Shown here: one piece after another, positions 8,453 through 17,240 of the stretch
Layout of the letters: each line of letters starts with the position of its first letter
Position numbering within the stretch: the stretch's first letter is position 1
From: Ga0077536 sp035325705
Lineage (GTDB): Bacteria > Pseudomonadota > Gammaproteobacteria > Ga0077536
Length of the DNA stretch: 64,000 nt
Assembly (NCBI GenBank): GCA_035325705.1
Contig: DAOKZI010000022.1
Coordinates: forward strand, 10,716-74,715
Direction of reading: 5' to 3'
Notes under the pieces: model-generated
What the model was told of the DNA's origin: nothing
Database searches by the model: none
The model's input: only the letters and a program-made list of their open reading frames with translations
Position numbers and translations under genes: made by a program

Positions 8453-9393
8453 CGATCTTCGCGATCTGCGCCTCGCACACGCCGCTGAAGGATCATCACT
8501 CGCCCGGCATCGAGCTGCAGCGGGCCGTCGACGCCTGCTTCGCGCGGCTGCGCGAACGCGTCGCGGCCTTCGCGCCCGAAATCGTCGTCGTCTTCGGGCC
8601 CGACCACTACAACGGCTTCTTCCATCGCCTGATGCCGCCCTTCTGCATCGGCGCGCAGGCCGAGTCGATCGGCGACTGGCAGACGCCCAGCGGCCCGCTG
8701 CCGACCGATCCCGCGCTCGCCGAGCGCATGGCGGCGGCCCTGCATGGGCGCGACGTCGACGTCGCGCTGTCGCATCGCATGGACGTCGATCACGGGCTGA
8801 CGCAGACGCTCGCGATGCTGTGCGACTGGGATCATCTGCCGCCGGTCGTGCCGATCTTCGTCAACTGCGTCGGCGCGCCGCGGCCGCCGCTCGCGCGCGT
8901 CGTCGCGCTGGGACGCGCGGTCGGCGAGTTCCTCGGCGGGCTCGATCGCCGCGTGCTCGTGATCGGCTCCGGCGGCCTGTCGCACGACCCGCCGGTGCCC
9001 TCGCTCGCGAGCGCGCCGCCCGAGGTCCGCGAACGCCTGATCGCCGGCGGCGCCCTGCCGCCGGAAGCGCGCGCGACGCGTCAGGCGCGCGTCATCGATG
9101 AAGGCCTGAAGCAGGCCGCCGGCAGCAGCGAGTGCACGCCCGTCGACGAAGCCTGGGATCGCGCCTTTCTCGCACGCCTCCTCGCGCGCGACTTCGCCGC
9201 GCTCTGCCGCTACACGGACGAGGAAATCGCGCGCGACGCCGGCCGCGGCGGCCACGAAGTGCGCTGCTGGCTCGCGCCGGCGGCCGCGATGCACGCGCTG
9301 GGCGCGCCGGCGCCGACGCTCGAATTCTATGCACCGATCCCGGTGTGGGTCGCGGGCTTCGGGGTGCTGAGCCAGGGGCCGCATAACCCTTAA
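8449..9393 (+). CDS. MhpB-like extradiol dioxygenase (class III, LigB superfamily)
   Basis: 314 residues, the same size as 2,3-dihydroxyphenylpropionate 1,2-dioxygenase MhpB. The start GTG overlaps the hydroxylase stop. Conserved features are ASHTPL near the N-terminus, FGPDHYNGFF, the catalytic His in MDVDHGLTQTL (His115) and GSGGLSHDPPVPS (His179). Both histidines fall at the numbers known to be catalytic in E. coli MhpB. It should use Fe(II) and cleave a catechol beside one hydroxyl. The neighbouring HpaB-type monooxygenase would supply the catechol. Downstream Mhp-type hydratase and aldolase genes are absent, so the side chain and the rest of the route remain open. Confidence 0.9.
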   Translation: MTIFAICASHTPLKDHHSPGIELQRAVDACFARLRERVAAFAPEIVVVFGPDHYNGFFHRLMPPFCIGAQAESIGDWQTPSGPLPTDPALAERMAAALHGRDVDVALSHRMDVDHGLTQTLAMLCDWDHLPPVVPIFVNCVGAPRPPLARVVALGRAVGEFLGGLDRRVLVIGSGGLSHDPPVPSLASAPPEVRERLIAGGALPPEARATRQARVIDEGLKQAAGSSECTPVDEAWDRAFLARLLARDFAALCRYTDEEIARDAGRGGHEVRCWLAPAAAMHALGAPAPTLEFYAPIPVWVAGFGVLSQGPHNP

Positions 9394-9481
9394 GTCGGGC
9401 TGACGTGGGAAGCCCGACGCCGTCACGTGGACGGTGTCTTTGCCATCGGCATGTTGGGCCTCCTTCGTCAGCCCAACCTAC
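9394..9481. repeat. Inverted pair of dispersed repeat A
   Basis: Immediately after the dioxygenase stop, 9394-9418 carries a diverged repeat A copy (GTCGGGCTGACGTGGGAAGC) and 9453-9481 carries the reverse-complement copy (GTTGGGCCTCCTTCGTCAGC). Each is a short hairpin by itself, and together they form a larger inverted pair with about 35 bases between. The pair may act as a transcript-stabilising or terminating structure after the hpaB/mhpB unit. No U-tract follows. Confidence 0.7.
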
Positions 9482-9553
9482 GTCCCGCGCCCGTCACGAT
9501 GGTCCATACTCCGCTGGCGGCGATCGCCCGCATACGACTTCCGGAGGCAATCC

Positions 9554-10720
9554 ATGTTCGTGGCGACGAAAGACAAGACGCTGCCGACCGCGATGGTCGG
9601 CTCGTTTCCGAAACCGAGCTGGTTCAATCAGAATCTCTACGGCCGGCCGTTCAAGGTGGCGATGGGGGATTCGCTGTACCGAGAGCAATACCTCGACGCC
9701 GTGGCCTGCTACCTCAGCGAGCAGGAACGCGCGGGCCTCGACATCCTCGTCGACGGCGACACGCGCTTTGATCTCGAAGTCGGCGGCCGTTCGTGGTTCT
9801 TCTACACCATCGAGCGCCTGCACGGGATCTCGGGCTTCCGCGACAGCTCGCATTTCCTCGACTACGGCGACATGAAGCCGGGCCACATCCTCTACGAAGT
9901 GCAGGAATCCTGGCATCCGCCGAGCGTCACCGGCCCGATCACGCGCGGGCCGCTGCATTTCAGCGCGATCTGGAAGACCGCGCAGAAGATGAGCGATCGC
10001 CCGGTCAAGTTCGGCTCGATCTGCGCGACCTGCCTGCCGATGATGCTGTGGAACGAGCATTACGCCAGCGATCGCGACATGGTGATGGACATCGCCGCCG
10101 CGCTGAACGAGGAGTACCTGGAGCTCGCGGAGGCCGGCTGCCCCGTGATCCAGATCGAGGAGCCCGTCCATCATTTCAACTGCAACGCGCATCCGCCGTG
10201 CAGCGATCGGGATCTCGAGTTCTACACCGAGGCCTTCAATCGCCAGGTGCGCGGCGTGAAGACCGAGATCTGGGCGCATACCTGCTGGGGCAATCCGAAC
10301 CAGCAGAGCTTCTACTGGGAGCGGCCGAGCTACGCGCGCGCGCTGCCCTATTTCCTCGCGATGGACTGCGACGTGCTGATGCTCGAAGGCGGCAGCAATC
10401 AGGCACGCGACATCGCGCTGCTGAAGCATCACCGCACCGACAAGAAGATCGGGATCGGCGTCGTCGATCACACGCGCACCACCGTCGAGTCGCCCGAGCA
10501 GGTCGCGGCGACCATTCGTCATGCGCTCGAGTACGTGCCGCCCGAGCGCCTGATCGTCACCGCCGACTGCGGCTTCGGCCGCGAGGGTCTGTCGCGTCGC
10601 ATCGCGCACTACAAATGCGTGTCGCTGGTGCTCGGCACGAACATCGTGCGCCGCGAGCTCGGCCTCGAGGAGGCGCGCGTGCGCGTCGCCGATCCGCGCT
10701 ACGCGTTCAACCCGGGTTGA
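9554..10720 (+). CDS. MetE/UROD-superfamily cobalamin-independent methyltransferase-like protein
   Basis: 388 residues corresponding only to the C-terminal catalytic barrel of MetE; the N-terminal MetE domain is absent. It starts TKDKTLPTAMVGSFPKPSWF, close to the family MVGSFPR motif. Zinc ligands can be placed at His242 and Cys244 (AHTCWGN) and Cys339 (TADCGFG). VIQIEEPVHHF aligns with the substrate-binding IDEP segment. GGAGGC lies 5 bases before the ATG. Single-domain relatives include methyl and alkyl transferases acting on substrates other than homocysteine, such as epoxyalkane:CoM transferase. Next to aromatic catabolic genes, an O-demethylation role is possible but unproven. Confidence 0.82.
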   Translation: MFVATKDKTLPTAMVGSFPKPSWFNQNLYGRPFKVAMGDSLYREQYLDAVACYLSEQERAGLDILVDGDTRFDLEVGGRSWFFYTIERLHGISGFRDSSHFLDYGDMKPGHILYEVQESWHPPSVTGPITRGPLHFSAIWKTAQKMSDRPVKFGSICATCLPMMLWNEHYASDRDMVMDIAAALNEEYLELAEAGCPVIQIEEPVHHFNCNAHPPCSDRDLEFYTEAFNRQVRGVKTEIWAHTCWGNPNQQSFYWERPSYARALPYFLAMDCDVLMLEGGSNQARDIALLKHHRTDKKIGIGVVDHTRTTVESPEQVAATIRHALEYVPPERLIVTADCGFGREGLSRRIAHYKCVSLVLGTNIVRRELGLEEARVRVADPRYAFNPG

Positions 10721-10781
10721 TCCCCACGTGACTCGCCTGCCGCCGCCCCGGCGGTAGGCGAGATGGCGGGCGCAGGCAATA

Positions 10782-12656
10782 ATGCCGCGCGTGCGTGCGC
10801 TCGCTTTCCTGTGCCTGGCCTTGCTTTCCCTCGGCATTCCGCCTGCGGCCTTGTCCGCTGTAGCCGCGCGCGATGTGCTGTTCGTGCAGATGAAGGACGC
10901 GCCCGATCTGGCGCCGGGCGATTTCGCGACCCGCGTGCGGCGGCATGCGGACGGTGCCGACCGCATGCAGCGGGATCTGCGCGCGCGCTTGCCGCCGCGG
11001 CTCGCGAAGACCGCCGCTTTCGAAGCCTTGCCGGCCTTGAACGGCTGGCTCGTGACGCTGCCGCGCGGGCAGGCGCGCGCCGCGCGACGCGCGCTGCAAT
11101 CCGCGCCCGAGGTCGCCTTCGTCGCCTGGCACGGCGCGGCGATCCCCCTGCCGGATCGGATCGCGGATCCACGTCCGCCGCCGTCGCTGCTCGCCGCTGC
11201 AGACGAATCGCCGCCTCTGACGCTGGCCATCATCGACCTCGGCGCCGATCTGACGCATCCGCTGCTCGCCCGCACGCTGGGGCGCGTGCATGCGCAACCC
11301 GGCACGCCCGGCGTCGCCGGCGACGGCCGCCTGCTCCGTTCGCATGGCACCGCGATGATCGGCGTCTATGCACAGATGCTCTCGGGGGCGGCGCTGAGCG
11401 CGAGCGGTGTCGTCCAACCCTGGCTGCGGCTGCCGCGCGCAGTGTCCGTCACCGACACGCTGATCGCGCATGCCGGACCGGAGACGCGGGCAGGCCGCAG
11501 CGATCTGCTGCGCGCCCTCGACTGGATGATGACACCTGCCGCCGATCGCCCGCGGCCCGATCTGATCAACTACAGCCAGGGCAACGGCCGCCTGTGCGCA
11601 GCAGCCGGACCCTGTCACCCCGCGCGCTGGACCGCGGTCACGCGCGTGCTCGATCGGCTCGTCGACGAAGCGGGACTCACGCTGGTGAAGTCGGCCGGCA
11701 ACCGGGGCCATGGGGACGAGGGCACGATGACGGTGCCCGGCGACACCTGGAACGGGATCACGGTCGGCAACATGCACGCCTATGACTGGACGCGCTGCGC
11801 GCCCGATGCGCGGCGCGTAGCGCACAAGATCTACCGCACGAGCAGCGTCGCGCCGGTAGGCGAGCGCGTGCTCGATCTCGTCGCGCCCGGCGTGCGCATC
11901 ACGACGACCGGCGTCGATCCCGCCTTCTGTCGCCGCGAGTGCGGCCGCCGCGCCGATCTGCCGTGCACGTTCTGTGCGCGCCTCGGCCGTCCCGATGCCG
12001 CGCGCGGCGGCTACTGGAAGACGAATTCGGGCACGAGTCCGGCAGCCGCGATCGTCGGTGCGGTCGCGCTGTACCTGATCGATGAGGGCCTGCGCGATCC
12101 GCGCGCGGTGAAGGCCGTGCTCGTCAACAGTGCCGACGCGTGGAGCAGCGACGGCGCGCCGCATCCGCATGTGCGCGGCGACGGCCGCGGCTGCCGCGAG
12201 GACGGTGTCGCGCGGCGTCACGGCCCCTATGCTTACGGCAGCCATTACGATCGCAGCTACGGCTACGGCTATCTCAATCCCGCGCGCGCAGCCGCGAGTG
12301 CGGCTCACACGCAGATCGACATCGCCGAAGCCGCGACTCCGCGCTGCTACGCCGCGCGGCTCGAGGCCTGGGACAAGCTCACGCTGACTTGGCATCGTCG
12401 CGCGCAGGACGCAGGGCCGACCGATCTGCGCCTCGCCTTGCTCGATGCGCGGGATCTCGGGATCATCGACGTCGACGGGGCGCGGCGGCCCGACACGCTG
12501 CGCCAGGTGTCGAACGGCCGCGGCGCGGACGCGCAGCCGCAGGCGCGCGACGTCGTCGTGCGTCTCGAGGCCGCGGCCCGCGAACGCTATGCGCTCGCGA
12601 GCATGCGCCCGCTGACGCCGCTCGCGCGCTGTCCTGACGCAGGCGCGGTGCCATAG
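10782..12656 (+). CDS. Secreted S8-family (subtilisin-like) serine peptidase
   Basis: 624 residues. The signal peptide is ALAFLCLALLSLGIP with cleavage after ALSA (about residue 26). The subtilase triad is readable: Asp152 in LAIIDLGAD, His188 in RSHGTAMIG, and Ser419 in NSGTSPAAAIVGA; the oxyanion Asn307 sits in KSAGNRGH. Between 380 and 400 is a Cys cluster (CRRECGRR...CTFCAR) not usual in subtilases, probably disulfide-bonded or metal-binding. The region before Asp152 looks like a prodomain with FVQMKDAP and WLVTLPRGQ. The C-terminal 150 residues are less conserved. It stands alone between MetE-like and hypothetical genes, and its target is unknown. Confidence 0.85.
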   Translation: MPRVRALAFLCLALLSLGIPPAALSAVAARDVLFVQMKDAPDLAPGDFATRVRRHADGADRMQRDLRARLPPRLAKTAAFEALPALNGWLVTLPRGQARAARRALQSAPEVAFVAWHGAAIPLPDRIADPRPPPSLLAAADESPPLTLAIIDLGADLTHPLLARTLGRVHAQPGTPGVAGDGRLLRSHGTAMIGVYAQMLSGAALSASGVVQPWLRLPRAVSVTDTLIAHAGPETRAGRSDLLRALDWMMTPAADRPRPDLINYSQGNGRLCAAAGPCHPARWTAVTRVLDRLVDEAGLTLVKSAGNRGHGDEGTMTVPGDTWNGITVGNMHAYDWTRCAPDARRVAHKIYRTSSVAPVGERVLDLVAPGVRITTTGVDPAFCRRECGRRADLPCTFCARLGRPDAARGGYWKTNSGTSPAAAIVGAVALYLIDEGLRDPRAVKAVLVNSADAWSSDGAPHPHVRGDGRGCREDGVARRHGPYAYGSHYDRSYGYGYLNPARAAASAAHTQIDIAEAATPRCYAARLEAWDKLTLTWHRRAQDAGPTDLRLALLDARDLGIIDVDGARRPDTLRQVSNGRGADAQPQARDVVVRLEAAARERYALASMRPLTPLARCPDAGAVP

Positions 12657-12679
12657 CGATACGGGAGTGCACGCAGGCG

Positions 12680-13063
12680 ATGTCGAATACGACGGATCCT
12701 CACCCGAGCACGGACGACGATCTCGCGCGCGCCGCGCATTTGCGCGCTGCCCTGCGCGCGATGCCCATGGGAAAGCTGCCGATCACTTACAAGGCGCTGG
12801 CGAAGCAGCTCGATCTGCGAGCGCCGCACAGCATCCATCGGCTGACGACGGCGCTCGAAATCACGATGCGCGAGGACGTCGCGAACGGCGTGCCGATGAT
12901 CGCGGCGCTGGTCGTCAGCCGCTGGCGTGGCGGCGTGCCGGCGCCGGGTTTCTTTGTCCTCGCCGCGGCGCTGGGCCGCCACGACGGCACGGCCGACGAA
13001 ACTTTTCATCGCCGCGAATTCGAGGCGGCCGTCGCGCATTGGCTTGCGCGGAAGGAGCCGTAG
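12680..13063 (+). CDS. Conserved hypothetical protein
   Basis: 127 residues, no signal peptide and no membrane segment. The central part LPITYKALAKQLDLRAPHSI, then HRLTTALEITMREDVANGV, reads like a small helix-turn-helix domain. It is followed by PMIAALVVSRWRGGVPAPGFF, a pattern I recognise from unnamed proteobacterial proteins with no assigned role. It lies 23 bases after the subtilase gene on the same strand and may share its transcript. Its TAG stop is contributed by the first bases of a repeat A copy. Function unknown; DNA binding is only a guess from the helical pattern. Confidence 0.65.
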   Translation: MSNTTDPHPSTDDDLARAAHLRAALRAMPMGKLPITYKALAKQLDLRAPHSIHRLTTALEITMREDVANGVPMIAALVVSRWRGGVPAPGFFVLAAALGRHDGTADETFHRREFEAAVAHWLARKEP

Positions 13064-13275
13064 GTTGGCCGACGAAGGAAGCCCGAAGTTCGGCGCCCGA
13101 TGAGAGAGACGTGACGAGCGCCCCTCCCGGGTTCCGCGCCGCTGCGCGGCGCTCCTTCCGGGCTACAAGATAAGGGTCTTCGTAGCCCGGAAGGAGCGAA
13201 GCGGAATCCAAACAAACCCTGCCGCAAGCCCCGCGGACGGGCCCTCGGGTTCCGCTACGCTGCACCCGGGCTACG
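13061..13275. repeat. Cluster of dispersed repeats A and B between convergent genes
   Basis: This stretch holds a degenerate repeat A (13061-13086) and three repeat B copies: 13126-13169 (CTCCCGGGTTCCGCG...CCGGGCTAC), 13178-13209 (TCTTCGTAGCCCGGAAGGAG) and 13245-13275 (reverse orientation). The first and second B copies form an inverted pair. The elements run into the coding ends of both flanking genes: the stop of the upstream hypothetical and the last codons plus stop of the VPLPA-CTERM gene lie within repeat sequence. Confidence 0.75.
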
Positions 13276-14223
13276 AAAACTTCGATGCCGACGAAAGCGC
13301 GGCCGCAGCGTCAAGGCGCACAGCCCGAACAGCGGCAGTGCGCCGGGCAGCGGCACCGGGCTGGCGCCGTCGTAGCGCGCACCGCTCGCGCTGGTGAAGC
13401 TGACGTCCGGCGTCGACGGATCGGGCGTGATCAGCAGCGTCGCCGTGTGGCGGAAGTCGGCCGAGGAACTGAGCGCACTCGGCGGCAAGGTTGCGATCAA
13501 TTGTTGGTTGCCGAATGCATGCGATTCCATATACACCGTCCCCGCCACGACCCAACGACTGCCCGGCGCCGCCCTGATGCCCTCGGCACGTCTCATCACC
13601 GTTGCTTCGTTCGGCCGATAGGTGAAGCGGCCGTAACTCTCGAAGTTGAAGAAGCTGCCGGCGGCGGGCTGTTCGCCGTAGCGCCAGATGAACAACTCCG
13701 CCACCGCGGACGAGGCTGCGAATACATTGGAGAAAATCGGGTGCACGGTTTTGCCGACCTCCCCGGACACCTGGAACGAGAAATTGAGTAGGCCTTCCTT
13801 GTCGACCTGGAGGGTGTCGAGAAAGGCGAGCCGCAGCACCGCGTCGGCGTTGCCGATGATTTCGAAGCTGGCGGTCGTGTGCCCCCTCAAGCTGCCGAAA
13901 GACGCTATACCGCCGATCTCGGCCGTGGAGTTGCGACTTGTGTCGCTGGGGTGGACGCCCACGACGTTGGTCGAGGCCGTCAGCGTCGTGGTCCAGTCGG
14001 GGGGATAGGTTTGTTTGAGGTCGGAAGCGAAGTCGGCGTCGCCCGCGGTGCTCGCGGCCACGCTGTAGTGGGCGCTCAAACCCGCCGTATTGGGGCCACC
14101 GTTGCCGACGGGCAGCAGCGGCATCTGCGCGAGCACACCGGCCTGCAGCGGCAACGCGACCAGCAGCGCGGCGCAGGCCAGCGGCCATCGGCACACGAGA
14201 GGAAAGTGCGCCGAACGTGTCAT
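13255..14223 (-). CDS. Exported VPLPA-CTERM sorting-domain protein of unknown function
   Basis: 322 residues from the ATG at 14223, preceded by GGGAGG at 5 bases. A signal peptide ends near LLVALPLQA. The mature part is Ser/Thr/Ala-rich and beta-sheet-like, with no known domain. Near the C-terminus PVPLPGALPLFGLCALTL, followed by RPRFRRHR, is a VPLPA-CTERM signal: motif, hydrophobic helix, basic tail, as sorted by exosortase-type systems. The final residues (SFRSPGAA) and the TAG stop are encoded by a repeat B copy, so the tail was probably changed by repeat insertion. No exosortase gene lies in the window. Likely a secreted or surface protein of the biofilm matrix type. Confidence 0.75.
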   Translation of the reverse strand: MTRSAHFPLVCRWPLACAALLVALPLQAGVLAQMPLLPVGNGGPNTAGLSAHYSVAASTAGDADFASDLKQTYPPDWTTTLTASTNVVGVHPSDTSRNSTAEIGGIASFGSLRGHTTASFEIIGNADAVLRLAFLDTLQVDKEGLLNFSFQVSGEVGKTVHPIFSNVFAASSAVAELFIWRYGEQPAAGSFFNFESYGRFTYRPNEATVMRRAEGIRAAPGSRWVVAGTVYMESHAFGNQQLIATLPPSALSSSADFRHTATLLITPDPSTPDVSFTSASGARYDGASPVPLPGALPLFGLCALTLRPRFRRHRSFRSPGAA

Positions 14224-14414
14224 GGTGCCTCCCTGCACGGCGCGTGACGACTGACGAAGCCAGCCTAGTCGCGGCTCGGCGCGGCTTCAAGCAGCAAGCG
14301 CTCGCGATGATGGAACGCTGCGTTGCATCACTCAGAGGCTCGGCGCACGCGTCCGGTGGCGCATCACGCGCGTTTGCTTAATCATGCGGGCCTCGCTCAG
14401 CGGAGAAGCTCACG

Positions 14415-16097
14415 ATGGCCTATGACCTCCTCATCAAGAATGGCACTGTCGTCGATGGCACCGGTGCGCCGCGCCGGCAGGCCGACGTCGCGATCAAGAA
14501 CGGCCGCATCGTCGAAGTGGGTCGCGTCAGCGGCAGCGCGACGCGCAGCATCGACGCGAGCGATCTGATCGTCGCCCCGGGCTTCATCGATCCGCATACG
14601 CACTACGACGCGCAGATCTGCTGGGACACGCTGCCGACCTCCTCGTGCTGGCACGGGATCACGACGGTCGTCATGGGCAACTGCGGCGTCGGGCTCGCGC
14701 CCTGTCGTCCCGAAGCGCGCGAGATCGCGGCCTGGGATCTCGTCAACGTCGAGGCCATTCCGTTCGAGGTGCTCGCGCAGGGCGTGACCTGGGACTGGGA
14801 AAGCTTTCCCGAGTACATGGACGCCGCCGCGCGGCGCGGACCGGGGCTCAATCTCGCCTTCTATGCCGCGCTGACGCCGTTCCGTCACTACGTGATAGGC
14901 GAGGAATCGATGTCACGCGCGGCGACGGCCGCGGAAACGACGCAGATTGCCGGTCTGCTGCGCGAGGCGATGGAGGCCGGCGCCTTCGGCTTCACGACGA
15001 CGAACGCGGCCCAGCACATCGGCTATCAGGGACGGCCGCTCGCCTGTCGCAACGCGAGCCGCGAGGAGCTCACGGCCTATGCGAACGTGCTGCGCGATCT
15101 CGGCCGCGGCAGCATAGAAGTCGCGCTGACCAACGAGGTGTCGGTCGTCGACGACGCCGAATACGCGTTGATGGATCTCCTGCTGCGCGAGAGCGGCCGC
15201 CCCGTGACCTGGCTCGCGCTGCTGAACCGCGTCGACAATCCCGAGGCCCCGCTGCGCACGCTGGAGCGCATGCAGCCGCTGCACGCGCGCGGCGCCGTGC
15301 CGCAGGTGTCGTGTCGGCCGCTGATCGTCCAGATCGATCTGCGCAAGCCCTTCCTGTTCGCGAACATGGCGTGCTGGAACCCGGTATTCAATCGCAGCGT
15401 CGAGGAGCAGGCTGCGATCTACCGCCAAACCGCGTTCCGCGACCAATTCCGCGACGCGCTGAAGACGGCGAACATCTTCACCGGCGACTGGCGCTTGATG
15501 ATCGTGCACGAAGTCGAGCACCCCGCGCTGTCGCCGGTGCTCGGCCGCAGCGTCGCCGACATTGCGCGCGAGCGCGGCCGTGACGAGGTCGATACTTTCC
15601 TCGATCTCGCGCTCGAAGACGGGCTCGCGATGCAGTTCACCTACGAGCTGTTCAATTCCGACGAGAGCCGCACGCCGGATCTGATCTGCGATCCGCGCAC
15701 GATGATCGGGTTTTCCGACGGCGGCGCGCACGTCGACATGTTCTGCGATGCGGGCTATGCGACCTATCTGCTCGGCACCTGGGTGCGCGACAAGCAGGCG
15801 CTGACGCTGGAGCACGCGGTCAAGCGCATGACGGCCGAGCCCGCAGCGTTCTTCGGGATCACCGAGCGCGGCCGCATCGCGCCCGGCATGGCCGCGGATC
15901 TCGCGATCTTCGATCTGTCACGCGTCGGTTCGAACAAGCGCGGCGAGATGGCGCGCGATCTGCCCGGCGGCGGACGCCGCCTCGTCGTACCGGCAACGGG
16001 CATCGAATACACGATCGTCAACGGCGTGCCCTTGTTCGAGCACGGCAAGGACAGCGGCGCGCGTCCGGGCCAGGTGCTGCGCGCCGGACGTTGTTGA
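14415..16097 (+). CDS. D-aminoacylase / N-acyl-D-amino-acid deacylase family amidohydrolase
   Basis: 560 residues, a normal length for this family. DLLIKNGTVVDGTGAPR begins the N-terminal beta domain. FIDPHTHYDAQ supplies the metal-binding HxH. VVMGNCGVGLAPC has the conserved Cys of D-aminoacylases. Later HEVEHPALSPV and FSDGGAHVDMFCDAGY carry further metal and substrate positions, and the C-terminal GRIAPGMAADLAIFD closes the barrel. A GAGAAG ribosome site lies upstream. Members hydrolyse N-acyl-D-amino acids or related cyclic amides, and many annotated ones have other, untested substrates. It is isolated, with repeats on its 3' side. Confidence 0.88.
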   Translation: MAYDLLIKNGTVVDGTGAPRRQADVAIKNGRIVEVGRVSGSATRSIDASDLIVAPGFIDPHTHYDAQICWDTLPTSSCWHGITTVVMGNCGVGLAPCRPEAREIAAWDLVNVEAIPFEVLAQGVTWDWESFPEYMDAAARRGPGLNLAFYAALTPFRHYVIGEESMSRAATAAETTQIAGLLREAMEAGAFGFTTTNAAQHIGYQGRPLACRNASREELTAYANVLRDLGRGSIEVALTNEVSVVDDAEYALMDLLLRESGRPVTWLALLNRVDNPEAPLRTLERMQPLHARGAVPQVSCRPLIVQIDLRKPFLFANMACWNPVFNRSVEEQAAIYRQTAFRDQFRDALKTANIFTGDWRLMIVHEVEHPALSPVLGRSVADIARERGRDEVDTFLDLALEDGLAMQFTYELFNSDESRTPDLICDPRTMIGFSDGGAHVDMFCDAGYATYLLGTWVRDKQALTLEHAVKRMTAEPAAFFGITERGRIAPGMAADLAIFDLSRVGSNKRGEMARDLPGGGRRLVVPATGIEYTIVNGVPLFEHGKDSGARPGQVLRAGRC

Positions 16098-16105
16098 GAT
16101 GGCGC

Positions 16106-16261
16106 GTAGGTTGGGCTGACGAAGGAAGCCCGACATCGGGCGCCGAACGTTGGGCTTCCTTCGTCAGCCCAACCTACATGCCGAAAGAGGCGCAGCGGCG
16201 CGGACCTCCCGGGCTACAAGAAAACGACTTCGTAGCCCGGAAGAAGCGTAGCGGAATCCGG
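16106..16261. repeat. Inverted pair of repeat A followed by repeat B
   Basis: Repeat A occurs at 16106-16133 (GTAGGTTGGGCTGACGAAGG) and in reverse at 16149-16177, only 15 bases apart, forming a strong cruciform-capable pair. A B-type inverted pair follows at 16205-16220 and 16229-16261 (CGTAGCCCGGAAGAAGCG, then GTAGCGGAATCCG). The unit separates the amidohydrolase from the convergently oriented porin gene, so it may serve as a bidirectional end-of-transcript structure. Confidence 0.75.
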
Positions 16262-16314
16262 AGTCGTCGCACCGACGGCCGACCCCGCTTGCGCGCTACG
16301 ACGACCGCGCCGGC

Positions 16315-17070
16315 TCAGAACACGTCGAGCGCCGTCGACACCGAGAACACCACGCGCTCGTCGCAGAGATCCCGGCCGCACTCGTCCTCGTTCAGCGAGT
16401 CGTGATAGCTGACATCGAAGTTCAGACCGAGGAAGCGACGCGAGATGCCCGCGCGCCAGTGCGTGTACTCGTAGCCGGCGCGACCGCTCGTGCGATCGCC
16501 GTCGACGTACTGATGGCCGATCCCGAAGCCGAGCAAGAACTCGCGGGGCAGCGTGAGATCGAGATTGCCGCCGCCGTAGAGCCCGTCGCCGTCTTCGCCG
16601 AAAAAGTCGGGCGACCAGGCGCCGAACACCGCGACGCGCGGCGTCAGGGGCAGGTTCGCGAAGCGGTAGCCGAGCTGGCCGCGCGCTTCGGCGTAGTCGA
16701 AGTCGCCGGCGCGATCCTGGTCCTGATCCGGGAAGCTGTACCAGATGCCGCCCAGATCCCAGTCGATGCCGTTCGCAAAACGCCCGCGCAGGCCGCCGTA
16801 CCAGTCGAGCTCGAGCGTCGAAGCGTCGTTGGCGAGGCTGTCGAACTCGATGCTGGAACCCCATACGCCGGCATAGAGACCGAGCGGCTCGTACTCGTAT
16901 TCGAGACCGCCCTGCAGCGCCGGATCCTCGCTGCTGCGTGAAATGCCGCGGTAGACGTAATCCGTCGTGAGACCGAGCTGCGCGGTCACCGCATGCGGCG
17001 AGTCCGCCGCCGCCGCCACTCCGGCCCACAGACCGATCGCCCCCGCCAACAGCTTCGTGTAGTTCTTCAT
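16315..17070 (-). CDS. TorF-family putative outer-membrane porin
   Basis: About 251 residues. The signal peptide KLLAGAIGLWAGVAAAAD ends at an AAA-A-D cleavage site. The mature protein opens with AQLGLTTDYVYRGISRSSED, the diagnostic start of the TorF/Gcw_chp family. It continues as alternating amphipathic beta strands rich in Gly, Tyr and Asp, ending in an aromatic residue (ALDVF) as expected for BAM-assembled barrels. An ATG two codons upstream sits directly on the AAAGGA ribosome site, so the second ATG is preferred. The cargo is unknown for the family. It is monocistronic and flanked by repeats on both sides. Confidence 0.82.
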   Translation of the reverse strand: MKNYTKLLAGAIGLWAGVAAAADSPHAVTAQLGLTTDYVYRGISRSSEDPALQGGLEYEYEPLGLYAGVWGSSIEFDSLANDASTLELDWYGGLRGRFANGIDWDLGGIWYSFPDQDQDRAGDFDYAEARGQLGYRFANLPLTPRVAVFGAWSPDFFGEDGDGLYGGGNLDLTLPREFLLGFGIGHQYVDGDRTSGRAGYEYTHWRAGISRRFLGLNFDVSYHDSLNEDECGRDLCDERVVFSVSTALDVF

Positions 17071-17240
17071 TTGCATTCCTTTCTGCGCTCAGGTTCGAGC
17101 TGCGCGCAGTGTAGGAAGGCAATCGGTAACGTCCGGCCACGCCCGTGTCAGACGCGGCAAGCGCAGGTAACGGTGGGTAAAGCTACGTCAGGAAGCGTCG
17201 GCGAGCGGAACTTTCGTGAACCATGGCGATGGCGTCGTCG

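Noticed and set aside
9494..11350. 618-codon minus-strand frame opposite the MetE-like gene
   Set aside because: No ribosome site or domain; covers two well-supported plus-strand genes.
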